DNA from: Ectocarpus siliculosus
Lineage: Eukaryota > Sar > Phaeophyceae > Ectocarpales > Ectocarpaceae
Direction of reading: 5' to 3'
DNA length: 64,000 nt
Assembly (NCBI GenBank): GCA_000310025.1
Contig: FN649752.1
Coordinates: 3,142,566-3,206,565, forward strand
Shown in pieces: positions 35,845-46,334 of this stretch. The notes beneath the pieces are model-generated. The model was given only the letters and a program-made list of their open reading frames with translations, was not told the DNA's origin and searched no databases. Both the position numbers and the translations under genes were made by a program. Each line of letters starts with the position of its first letter. Within the stretch, counting starts at the first letter, position 1.

Positions 35845-37485
35845 CAGTGGGTCCCTCTATAGTGCGGGTGCCCGCTATAGTGCGGGTGAAATCGCTTGGC
35901 ACAAATTGGGTCCTCTATAGTGCGGGTTTGACCCCTCTCAAGACCCTACATAGTGCGGATTTGACGTCACGCCACGTCACCACCCGCCTAGATGCGGTCA
36001 AACCTAGATAGCCAACCCACACATTTTCCCGACACACACACACAGTCGTATTGGCATTCGCATTTAGAGCATTGCGCATTTTTCGAATTTTGGCCCCATT
36101 CCAGGGACCTTGATTTTTACCCGTTGGCACTGACGTCTTTTCATTGGTCAGCCGATTAGCGCGGTCGATGCTAATAATAAAAACACACACACACACATAC
36201 CCCTACCGGCCACGCATAGCAGCAGCAGCATACCCCTACTGGCCACAGGAACAGCAGCAGAGGCACAGGATGCCGTGTGCAGCAGGCGAACTCTGCCAAC
36301 TTAGCAACCTCACACCCAAAGCCCCCGACGGCCACCAATGTCGAGGAGGATGTGGCGGCAGACTGCATGGTATATGCGGCGAGGTGGAGGAGGACGGCGA
36401 GAACGAAATGAACCGCCTCTGTCCGGCGTGCCTCTCCTCCAAACTTTCCAAACACTTCGCCCCCCTGGAAAGCTACGGCGCGGCAGGGTGCAGCTTGAAC
36501 GAGGCCAGCTACTTGCTCAAGAGGGCACGGATGTTGATCACCGAAGCGCATGCATCGAAGCCGTCGCACCAGGCCGATGTTAGGGAGTTTTTTGACGCGT
36601 AGAGCAATCAGCCGTTTTGCCCCACGCAGCTCCTGCTGTAATTTGCTGGTAGTGTGGATCTGCCGGGTGTTTGAATGAGTCTCAACTGTCTGTCTGCGAG
36701 TTTCACTTTGCCGTTTTTTCTTCAAAGCCGCCCCCCCCAAACGTAGATGGCGTTGTGTTGTGTGGGGTTTTCTTGGAAAACTTGAGGTAGTAGAAAGCAC
36801 GGGAAAGTACAAGGATTTTTTTTTGGGTCCTTGTTTCTATTATTTTTTCTTGGAGTGTCCCCCCTCTCTTTTTTTCTCCGTGGGTGTGTCTGTGGGTCGT
36901 GTTGAAAAGGTGTTCGTTTCGTTTGTGAACGGACGTGTTTCGTATTTGGCAAGTTCAGGTTTCATTTTGTAGGCCTAACCTTGTTTTTTTTATGTGCAAG
37001 CGGAACAAACTATCAATAATAATGCAGAATGGAACAAGGAACAACAACATGGGCTGTGCGCAGCCTTCCTTTTTGGTACAGAGCGTACATTGCGTAACAT
37101 CTCTGTACAGTACAGGATGTGGTTGTATAATGTTTGCCGCTGCTGTGCAGTACATCCCGATGTATGTGCAACTTTTGCTGTTCTCTGCTCACCTGCGAAC
37201 GGATGCAGGCTTCTATCCGTAGAGATACTGCAATTTTTCCCGACCTCACTTGTTACATGCACTACCGTGCCACCGCACACAGTATCCCTCGCTTTTGGCT
37301 ACGTCCTATGCTAAAACCTATCGATTTCGTGGATAGTGCGCCTACCCGCACTATTGAGGGTTCTGAAACCCTGAATAGTGCGCCTTCCCGCACTATTCAG
37401 GCCCGAAAGCATATAATGCGGGTGCCCTCTATAGTGCGGTTTTTTTCGCGTGTCACATACCCGCACTATAGAGGGACCCCCACTG
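35845..37485 (+). mobile_element. TA-flanked inverted-repeat element 2 carrying an intact finger gene
   Basis: A 1641-base element with ends CAGTGGG(GG)TCCCTCTATAGT in inverted orientation, flanked by TA at 35843-35844 and 37486-37487. Subterminal repeats read CTCTATAGTGCGGGT, with palindromic pairs such as GAATAGTGCG-CGCACTATTC at the right end. It carries the Cys/His-finger ORF at 36270-36602 and no transposase. Repeat units differ from element 1 (GTGCGGGT against GTGCCGGT), so the two are diverged subfamilies. Confidence 0.75.
36270..36602 (+). CDS. Small Cys/His-finger protein of TIR element 2
   Basis: An intact 110-residue frame. Ligand pattern C3-x5-C9-x12-H22-x-C24-x3-C28-x4-H33-x2-C36-x14-C51-x2-C54 resembles a cross-braced PHD/RING-like module. 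After a short linker (LSKHFAPLE) comes a helical C-terminus (SYLLKRARMLITEAHASK, then HQADVREFF) shared with the copy in element 1. It is the only gene in the element. The start at 36270 is chosen because the paralogue also begins Met-Pro-Cys-Ala; in-frame sequence upstream lacks similarity. Function is unknown: it may be a DNA- or chromatin-binding accessory protein, or a captured host gene. Confidence 0.6.
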   Translation: MPCAAGELCQLSNLTPKAPDGHQCRGGCGGRLHGICGEVEEDGENEMNRLCPACLSSKLSKHFAPLESYGAAGCSLNEASYLLKRARMLITEAHASKPSHQADVREFFDA

Positions 37486-37761
37486 TATGATGTGCCTCCT
37501 ACAATAGTACGTTTGGGCGTGGTTTCGGTGGTCCGCCTGCACTGAAAAATGAACAATAGGGCCTGACCGCAGAAGGCTCGGCGACCCTTGGATAACCAAG
37601 TGTCATTTCATGTGTTTCATGCGGATACTGCTGCACACAAGTGCTTAACCACGAGGAGTGCAGCAGTACACGACTTTACGCGCATGTAACAGCCGCATGT
37701 GAGGGTAGATACAATGAACCGCTGTCGATGTCGTGAACTTCGCAGCTTCTCATTCGATATA

Positions 37762-37900
37762 CAATATAGTGGCAATAATGCCACTTTTGACATTGCAAAA
37801 GTGGCAACAGCAGCAGTGCCACTGATATAGTGGCACTGCCCCGAATGGTGGCATCATTTGGTCTTGCCCCTATATATGCCATATATCGGGCCACCTACTG
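37762..37900. mobile_element. Miniature TIR element related to the TA-flanked family (degraded)
   Basis: A 139-base stretch with TA on both sides. The right end inverted reads CAGTAGGTGGCCCGATATAT and the left end CAATATAGTGGC. Inside are GATATAGTGGCA-type repeats and TGCCACTTTTG-CAAAAGTGGCA palindromes. Probably a MITE-sized relative of elements 1 and 2; the ends match only partly. Confidence 0.4.
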
Positions 37901-38236
37901 TACTGAAGTCGTTAGCACCCCTCTTGTGTTGTACGCAGGGTTTCTCTGCTTCTCGGCCATGTTGTTGGGGCCCGACATCGTGGGCTCCAGCGAGAGACGC
38001 TCCTCACATCGGTAGTGCTCACATCGCAATTACAACTCACATCAGTAGTGCTCACATCGCAATTACAAGTATATTTTTTTTGTGTTTGTGCGTGGTGTAC
38101 GGTGCATGCAGCAGGCAACAACAACAGCAAGCAGGGGAATTTCCCCCCCCTGATTTTCAAGGTGGTTACCAGAGTAGTATTCGTTATTTCCTTCAGTCAG
38201 TGAGAATTGGCCGGATGGCCACGACATACCATCCGG

Positions 38237-38352
38237 GTTGTTGTTGTTGTCCGCTCTCTCTACCCAGCGGTACTTTCATCATCTATCCGTATTTGTCCAA
38301 AACTTGACGCGGTCGATTCCTATCGCCACGGTTTAATTTACCCCCCAAAAGT
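38237..38352 (-). mobile_element. CAA-tailed short element, diverged copy 3
   Basis: Reverse complement of the family at 33402 and 50309: GTTGTTGTTG, then CTCTCTCTACCCAG, ACGCGGTCGATTCC and a degraded 5' part. Truncated compared with the other copies. Confidence 0.5.
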
Positions 38353-38431
38353 TACACTCCGTTTTCAATACAAAAATGGATTCGGTCCGCGGGTCAACAG
38401 AAAATCATCTAAGACTTATTAGATTAGTAGA

Positions 38432-38481
38432 GGGTTTAGGGTTAGGGTTAGAAAACACTTAGGGTTAGCGTTAGGGTTAGA
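38432..38481. repeat. Interstitial telomere-type repeat
   Basis: Short runs of TTAGGG (TTTAGGGTTAGGGTTAG, then TTAGGGTTAGCGTTAGGG) separated by AAAACAC. Too short and degenerate for a telomere end; an internal relic or repair patch. Confidence 0.7.
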
Positions 38482-38489
38482 AAATCAAT

Positions 38490-40871
38490 TTGTTGACTTG
38501 TAAATGCATTATGTGCGTCCACCACTAATTCGGAAGATAAAGATACCTCTATGATGCGATGGGTTCACATATCTTTCGGTATTCGGTGTACCTCTTTCGA
38601 ACGCCAACTGTCTGAGCGTGCGTGTGGCCCTGTGGCCGTTCTTGTTGTGAGCTCTCCATGCCCGAGTCGAGGGGTGTTTTGCGTTTTGTTCACGCAAAAC
38701 TACCGCGGGTACTTCTTCTACTATGGCAGGTCCCCCGCGGCCACCGGAGTACAGTAGCCTCTTACAGCCGCAATCACATTTACCGCGGTGACAAAATCCC
38801 AGAAACTTTCGGCCCAGAGGTTTCGCGTGCAGTGTGGCCTGCTCTTGCGCTCCGAATGTTACGCCTCATCATCCCCCTACCATCTTGCGTGGTGATACGT
38901 ATGCCCGTCAACAGAGAGAGAGAGTGCACACTTGAAGGCAGTGATGGGTGCACTGACTGGTAACCAAACGCAACGCAAACGATGTCCGCCCCCGGTCGAT
39001 GGGCTCTGTTGAACTTTGAACCCTCGTTCTGGGCATAGCGACAAGGAAAAAAAACTGCTGTTGTCTATTATTGTTCCTTCCACGCAAAAACAACCGAACC
39101 CGCTCTCCAGACAAAACACAAAAGCCTGTTGCCATGCATGTATGGTGGTGTGCCACGTGCGTGCCCGATGCGACTACCGCGAAAAGGACGTCAAGAGAAC
39201 GCCGCCGAATCCTGTGCTCCGCCTACCGGCTCTCCTCCTCGTTCCGAATCCCCCTTCCTGCACTTTTCGTCACGATGTCCATGTCTACCACAGATCAGAT
39301 ACACAGATGAGAGGGCAATCGAAGGGGCAATCATGCATAGCACATGTACGTGAGAGAGAGAAACGGAATGTTCTTTTGACCCGCCCGTTCTCTCCTCTCT
39401 CATCACTCACCCTCCGAGGACGTTCGCTGCCGGTTTGCATATTGAAGGACCACGCTCCGAACCTGCTGCTGCTGGTCTCCTGGGGCTTGGTTGGTGGGTT
39501 GTGGCTTCGGGGTGGGCGGTTACCGGTAATCTAACGGTTGTTTGCGGGCGGATTTTCAAGTTGTGGCGGATAAAGTGGGGCAACAAAATAAGTGGTAAAG
39601 AGTCAAGACCGCAGCACGTCTTTGACCAGCGCACGCGGCTAGTTTCGTCGGCGATGAGAAGACTGACACGAAGAAATCTACGGTAAGCGATATGGTGGTG
39701 CAGCCGATGATCGCCGGTCGTGCGTGAGCTGGCCCTCGGTCGTGCGTGCTTGAGAAAGAAGAACACAAAAACTCGGAAAAGTACTTCAGAAATATCCGTG
39801 AAAATGATTGTGAGTGGAGAGCGCGTCAGCTCGCCAACTCCTGGAGACTGACCTTCGGTTGTCTTCGATTCGATTACTTGTTTTTATGAAAGTCTCTTGC
39901 TTGTTCTTGCGGCGATGCGGCGATGCGCGTGTTGCGGTGTGCTCTCCCTTCCCCCCCGTGGGGGTGTTGACAGTTGACAGGGGAGCAGGTTGTCTTGGAT
40001 GATGGTCCACGACTACGGCAGTAGACTACATGTAGCCTTGAGACCAATTCTTTCGTTCGTTGCGTTCTGCACGTTACAAGCCTGACATTCAACCCGGGAG
40101 TAAAATCAATCGTACACATTCAACCATTTCACCGCGTTCCGCAGATAATTAGATGGTCTGGCTCTCTCTGTTGTTGTTGTTGTTGTTGTTGTCTCTCATC
40201 TGCATGCACAAAACAAATGTGATGAAGACAAAACCTCCACAGTACTTCATGTATGTGATGCATACCACGGCGTTACTGGCAAAGATAGAGCCCCCATATG
40301 TATGTATGCGCCAGACCAATATATACCAGCCTCTCTTCTCCCTCCCTCTCTGCGTGAGTCGCTGATCTTTGACGAACGCGTACTACTGCTGAGTCTACAT
40401 GTATCAGAGTATCAATCTGCTGTCACACGGCACTAAAAACGACAAGTTTCGCGCGAATCTTAATCTTGTCAAAGGAGAAGAGCAGTGATCATCACACCGG
40501 GACCGAGAGAGAGAAAAGAGACCGACAATTCTACCGCGCAGTGTATGCTGGATACTGCTGCTACTGCTGCTGTCACGCTGTTGTGACAGAAAATGGTCAT
40601 CCACCGCAGCTGCTGTGCGGCTTGGGGGCTGAGTGGATGGGTCAAAAACTGCCTCGCCGTCCCTGCTGTGGTACTTTCAAAGGTGTGTGAGCATACACTG
40701 GATTGATTGCTCTTCAGAGCCCTCTTCTTGCAAGGTATTATATTGACCGTGCTGCGAAATGCTGCGGTACATCCGCAAACTGTAATATTATATATGAATG
40801 GGTAGTATTTCTGTGTGTGTTTTTATTATTCTATTTCCCACGACGAGCCCGATATTTCCGTGTGTGGCACA
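38490..40871. other. No supported gene (2.4 kb)
   Basis: Anonymous sequence with a (GTT)n run at 40172-40190. The open frames have no exon-like composition, splice structure or homology. Confidence 0.45.
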
Positions 40872-40971
40872 NNNNNNNNNNNNNNNNNNNNNNNNNNNNN
40901 NNNNNNNNNNNNNNNNNNNNNNNNNNNNNNNNNNNNNNNNNNNNNNNNNNNNNNNNNNNNNNNNNNNNNNN
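40872..40971. other. Assembly gap of 100 N
   Basis: Exactly 100 unknown bases. It cuts the last visible exon of the OTU-like gene. Confidence 0.99.
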
Positions 40972-42819
40972 AAACACCAGGAAAAGAGCGGCCCCAACGG
41001 CGAGTTGAAGCGGCAGAAAGAAAGCCAGCATCCAGGGGGAACTCGTGGTTCCTTCGTGTACGACGATAGTCTGCTGCACCTCTTCTCCAGCCTCGGCCTC
41101 AGCCTCCTCGTCCTCGTCAACCTCCTCTGCGGCTTCATCTTCGCCCACCTCGTCCACAGCCTCGTCCACTTCCGCTGCTTCGTTCTCATCGGTTTCGTCA
41201 TCGTGGTTTAGGAACAAAGGCTGGCATTTGTTCGGACTGGTGAGGTCGTACAAACCCGAGGCCTGTGTTCACGAAAAGCATTGGGTTTTCAGGTTGGTAT
41301 TTCAGGTTGGTATTTCAGGTTGGGTTTTCAGGTTGGTATTTCAGGTTGGGTTTTCAGGTTGGGTTTTCAGGTTTGGTTTTCAGGTTGGTATTTCAGGTTG
41401 GTATTTCAGGTTGGGGTATCAGGGACTCACTTCGTCGAAGGCCAAAGTTGTCTCCAACCCCATTCGCCGACCTTCCTTGCCGACGAGAGTCCACCCGTCT
41501 TCGCCAACTATGGTGCAACCCGAGTAGTAGTTGGTGTCGTCATCCCAATACTCGTTGTCGTCCCATGGGTGGCTCCTCTTGCTGGACACATGGGTAGCCG
41601 CTTTTACCTCTTCTCCCTATTTTTCAATCAACGAAATGAGACCATGGATTTGTATGTTCAGTGCTATGGCTGCTGTCTGTCAACAACGATGCGGTGGTTC
41701 GGACCACTAGACGACTATTTTTTATGTAGAATTTTACACAAGGAGAATTAACGAACAAGGCGCACCTCAGCATCTTCGCCAAACGCTCCACGTGCCCCCA
41801 GGTCACTGTCGCCCCCACCGGAATCAGACGATTGGGCGCTCGGCATCGATCCACCATCAGACGCCTCCGTGCCGGCTACATCTACCGCGACAGCCGATTC
41901 AGTGACCTCGTCGGTGCCGTCCGAAGTCTCCAAATCCGACGTCCCCGGAACGGCCTCCTCCTCATCGGTGCCGTCCACGAAACTCTCTTCGAGAAGCAAA
42001 TGGTACTCTTGATTTATCTGGAACTCCTGAAGGGGGGTGGCAAAACAAACCATGCGTTGGCCAAACGTGAGCAGTGTGAACTTCAAATATGTTTTTAAAT
42101 TCAAATCAAAAATATCACGGATCATATCATGTACGCGCACACATATAATTAAAAACAGACGAGACTTACCTGGCATTCTTCGAAGTGGAATCAGGGCCTT
42201 GAAGTGCCCGTAGCCGTCGTGCAGCATCATGGGGCACTCTTCGGAGGAGATGGGGCCCCCGGCATCACATGAGACCAAGTGGCCGTCTTCGTGCTTGACT
42301 ATCCTAAATCCGTGCAACCCGAGGAACTTCGCCAACAGCCACACCGCCCTTCCGTCGAGATATCCAGTTGGATGAAGTGTCACCAGCTCCCACATCGCCC
42401 TCGTCGCAATCACCCACATCGGGTCGTGGACGATGTCGTCGAAGCTAGCCAGCTCTTCACCGTCCTTGAAGGCGAACTGGTCGCCGCACGTGCTGACGAT
42501 GTTCGCGCGGAGGGACTGGACGTACTCCGTCATGACGTCTGTGAGCTCGCCGCTGATGGCTTCGAAAATCTCCTCACAAGGGGTTCCTACGTCGTCCATC
42601 GCCACAGCGATGACGCCGAGAAGAGCACACAGACCGCCGCCACCGACGTCCAGCGCCATGTACTGCGCCCCCTCAGTCGTGAAGTACACGCGGCTGTTGT
42701 CGCAAAGCTTCGGGGTCGCCGGGACGTTCTTCATGTTTTTGCAGAGCTGCCTCACCCCTCTTCTTGCTCATCATCTGCTTCTTGTTTTTGCCACGCTGCC
42801 TCCCCCTTTTCCTGCCCAT
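40972..42819 (-). CDS. OTU-protease-like gene with acidic region and C-terminal membrane segment (partial)
   Basis: Blocks: a basic N-terminus from ATG 42819 (MGRKRGRQRGKNKKQ), the OTU-like exon to 42170, then 42026-41766, 41616-41431 and 41262-40972 (cut by the gap). The last three exons join in phase 0. The OTU-like part has DVGGGGLCALLGV (Asp and Cys in the spacing of the OTU D-G-x-x-x-C site) and GYGHFKALIPL (candidate catalytic His). OTU enzymes are cysteine proteases that usually remove ubiquitin. Downstream parts are acidic (DEVGEDEAAEEVDEDEEAEA), followed by a hydrophobic segment (WMLAFFLPLQLAVGAALFLV). Two phase problems exist: a run of four G near 42755 breaks the N-terminal frame, and the intron 42169-42027 has mismatched phases, although reading through it stays open. 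It may be a pseudogene, or the sequence may have base errors. Confidence 0.5.
41281..41420. repeat. Tandem 13-15 base repeat in an intron of the OTU-like gene
   Basis: About nine copies of CAGGTTGGTATTT or CAGGTTGGGTTTT in the + strand. The same word recurs at 42978-43222 upstream of the gene. Confidence 0.75.
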
Positions 42820-42977
42820 GTTTTACCTTGGTGAGACATGGATGGGTTAAAATTCAACGTGTATGAGTGCAATGTGGGTGTCACAAAGTTTGTGTGTCTG
42901 AGTGTTGGTATGGAAAGAGGTGGTGGGATATGATGTGTTAGATGGGTGGCGTGAAGATTGATTTAGTCAGCTTTAAA

Positions 42978-43222
42978 CTTTGAGGTTGGGTTTTTGAGGT
43001 TGGGTTTTTAGGTAACAGGTGCCCCGTGACTGCTTTCCAGGGAGTAGGTGGGGTGGTCGAGGGGTCGAGTGTGGGCGGTGGCAGTTGCAAGTGATTTGCT
43101 GATGAGTTGGATGGCTGCTGCGAGGATTTGGTGTCAGGGAAAGGCAGTATTATTAGTTTGAGGTTGGGTTTTCAGGTTGGGTTATGGGGAAAACCCAACC
43201 TAAAAAACCCAACCTCAAAATC
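42978..43222. repeat. GAGGTTGGGTTTTT repeats and a hairpin upstream of the OTU-like gene
   Basis: Two direct copies at 42978-43012. At 43158-43222, GAGGTTGGGTTTTCAGGTTG faces its near-perfect complement ending AAAACCCAACCTC, forming a hairpin with a short GTTATGGGGA loop. Confidence 0.65.
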
Positions 43223-43671
43223 ATTCTTCACCACTAAAAGTGGCCCGAAACGCCACCAGATGGCCGAAAATTCAGATTCTTTATGCGGTAGATGTTGGCA
43301 AGGGGCTTTACTTGAGTTTAGTGTAGGAATCATACTTTTTCGTTTATCTTGTAGGTCATTCACGGGACTGTCACGTGAGTGGCAGAGATTGATTTGGAAC
43401 CAAAAAGGGGTGGAATCCTGTGTGTGTGTAGATATGTACACACACACACATGGATCCATGGATCCTGTGAGGCCACGCGGATGACCGCGGAGACCGCAGA
43501 CTCAAAGCGACAGTAGGATCACTGCCGACCTTGCTGGTTGCCGAGCAACTGCTAATCGACCAAGACAGAAAGAGGGAGGTGACTACTGCTGTAAGACATG
43601 AGAGAGAAGACTAAAGAGGGAAATAGCTACAATAGAGAACCAGCGAGAGTTAGAGAAAGAGAGGAGGAAGA

Positions 43672-43733
<62 letters not shown>

Positions 43734-44990
43734 AGAGAGAGAACGAGACTGATAATGGTCGATTGCGGAGCATTGACGAGAACGACTGACTTGCGCACGG
43801 GAATGACTGCTGGTCGATGCGTCCAAACGAAGAGGGAGTGTGCGAGGTGCAGCGCAAACGGGGGCACTGGGCGTAGAGCCCCGAGAGCACTCGGTGCAAA
43901 GGGGCCGAACATAACGGCAACGGCCACAGCGATCGATCGATCGATCGATTGTGTGTTACTTGAAGTGACAGGCAGGGAGAGCAAAGAATGGTACATAGGG
44001 CGGACCTCGAAATGCTGGTGGCCTGTGGTGTGCCGAGGGAGGAGACCCGCCAGTCTCAAATCCAGGTGGAAAGTTAATTGCTGGCCTGTGGTACGCCGAG
44101 AGAGTAGTGAATGCTGCGATCCTGGCAAAAAGATAAAAACGAATAAAGTCTATACATCCGAGTGCTCCCGAAAAGAACAGCCGCGACCGGCCCTGCACCG
44201 AGAGAGGGAAGAGGGCCCTTCTCAGAACGTCCATCGATGTGCATACACTTTTTGTGGCGAGGGACTCGATGCTGTCAAAAATCACGTTAATCATGCTCGC
44301 TGATGGTCTGTCCTGTACGCACCATCACATCCGAATGAAGGAGACCACCAGAACGCGGGCCGGTAGATTAGTCCCTCCCACTCGGCAGAACGAAAAACGC
44401 CCTGGCGAACATGTATTTATTTGTCGTCACAACAAACATAACCCACAACAGTCCCCTTTTTCCCCTCGTTGCCTCGGCAAGGTTTTTGCTTACGCATGGC
44501 TCTGGCAGCGCGGCGGGGCAGCCATCCTCGTCGAACAAGAAAAAGAAGAGTACGACCGGCAGGGCCCATACCGAGGGGGGGAGGGAGGGGGGTGTACTCA
44601 TAGTCGTGTATGCCGTAGTTGTTAGACCCTTGACCTCGCACCCCTACAAAGCCGGGACGGAGCACGCCAGGTTCTCACCGGACCAGGCCCTCACATCACC
44701 AAGCGCGAAGCGCCGTGAGTTATTCGGCAAGTCGCATGAAGGGTGCGCTGCATCCTGCTAAGGGTGTTCAGCATCTTGTGCTTACTTCCTTGCTTACGGA
44801 TGACAGCTGCGTATGACTTAAGTTATGTTCTGGTGCTTTCACTTCCAGAGAAAGTTGTAAGCAATGTGTAACTGCCTTGAGGATGCTTGACCATTATAAC
44901 ACAACATGGTGCGATCATTCCCCTTGCACGGAGTGAGGATTCTCGACCCCGCACAGCGTGCCGCAAAAATAAAAAAAAGGTAACTTGGTT
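43223..44990. other. No supported gene; (AG)n microsatellite at 43676-43742
   Basis: Contains a 60-plus base GA/AG run, a short (GATC)n run near 43930 and anonymous sequence without coding signal. Confidence 0.5.
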
Positions 44991-45021
44991 GCCGAGGTAA
45001 CGAAGTGAATTGACTTGCTGT

Positions 45022-45195
45022 ATTTACAACGTCGTTGCCAAGCGGCGAAAACCCAATCCCGATGGCAAACACCGAGGGAGGGGCTTGTTTTACAACGTCG
45101 TTGCCAAGTGACGACAACCCAACCCCGATGGCAAACACCGAGGGGGGGGCTTGTTTTACAACGTCGTTGCCAAGCGACGAAAACCCAACCGAGGA
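45022..45195. repeat. Tandem ~66-base repeat, 2.5 units
   Basis: Units begin ACAACGTCGTTGCCAAG and contain CCGATGGCAAACACCGAGG and GGGGCTTGTTTT, starting near 45027, 45092 and 45158. The third unit is cut after CCCAACC. Confidence 0.75.
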
Positions 45196-45868
45196 GGGGG
45201 GTCTTTCTGACGAGCATGGCTAGACTCACCCTCAAGGGACCGATACCTTCTTGCTGCGTAGCACCCGCCGCGAGGCGTGCGTAGTGATAGAGTTGGGTCG
45301 GCACTGGTGCGTCAGGTACAAAAGTGCAGATGCGCGGGCCTCATGGCCGTCGGTGTAGACATCAATATCCATCTCAGTTTTGTGCGCGGAGGCAGACGCC
45401 ATCAGAAAGGTGGATGGGCACTTTGTATGTATACGGCCCTAGGTTTGCTAGAGGGAGCTGCATTGTCTCGGTAACCTGGCTTCGCCATCAAAGGGGAGGA
45501 GGGAGCAGGTGGTGACGATCTGAGTGGGCTGGTTGACCCTTCGGCGCGAGAATTTTCAGGCCAAGAACCCTGCAAATTGTGCACCAACGGAGAAAGCGAG
45601 GAACCCACAGGGAAGGACAGCAACAAGACCGTGTACGGACGGAGCGGGTCGAGTTTGGTCGTGCTTGGACTGGCAACGGCGACGTCGGAGCAGAGGCACC
45701 GGATCAGCGACACCGGAGCAGCGGCACCGGAGCACCCGTGACGCACGGACAAACATTTTGTGTTGTCAAATATTTTCCGATTTTTCCTGAACATAGGTGT
45801 TGTGTGTGTGTGATGACGTCACTGATTTTGTAGAGAGACGCCGTAGAGATGGCGCTTACACCCCGGGT
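45196..45868 (-). repeat. Copy of the interior of the 994 bp inverted-repeat element, lacking its ends
   Basis: Reverse complement matches 52507-53213 through most of its length, including a short frame (ALLYLTHQCRPNS in both) and a GC-rich minisatellite of CTCCGGTGCCGCTGCTC-type units. The 95-base terminal repeats of the other copy are missing; at 45868 it meets the CAA tail of the next element. Confidence 0.65.
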
Positions 45869-45882
45869 TCCTTCCTTTCGTT

Positions 45883-46334
45883 GTTGTTGTTGTTGTGTTC
45901 ACGTTAAACTCGTTTCAGTTGCTAATCCCAAAATTTAGCAAAGACGCGGGCCGTGGTCACAAAAATGCTAGAGCCATCAGAAGATCTAAAGAAAATGCAA
46001 ACTAGCAAGAAAAGGGTACACAAGCCCGAAGAGGTACACCTTCATCCCTGCAGCACGTTTGCGTGCCGAAAAACTGAACTACCCGTCCACACACTACATT
46101 CGACTGCACCAGCATCCAATCCCACCTGTCCTGCACGTTACAAAAATGAACGTTCGTCTCGAGTGCTGCCTGTACAATAATAACACCATGGAAGGCATGG
46201 TACAAGTTCGGGGCGCGCAACTGCTGTCTGAAGTGCTGTCAGAATGCGTCCGTGGACATACAGTGAAAAAGAACAACCAACCAAAGCCATAATCGCAATT
46301 GACAATCGTCGACAGTGCTGCACGGCTGGAAAAA
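45883..46334 (-). mobile_element. CAA-tailed retroposon-like element, uninterrupted copy
   Basis: On the reverse strand it runs from a T-run plus GCCGTGCAGCACTG (46310-46334) to a tail with (CAA)n at 45883. The same sequence at 52361-53880 is split by a 994-base insertion, so this copy shows the empty site. No ORF of note. Confidence 0.65.

Noticed and set aside
38432-38481. Chromosome end
   Set aside because: Only a few TTAGGG-type units, interrupted, with ordinary sequence on both sides.
41281-41420. CRISPR-like array
   Set aside because: Repeats are contiguous without spacers and the genome is eukaryotic; it is a minisatellite in an intron.
43676-43742. Long coding frame from the (AG)n run
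   Set aside because: Simple-sequence translation (Arg-Glu repeats) without other support.
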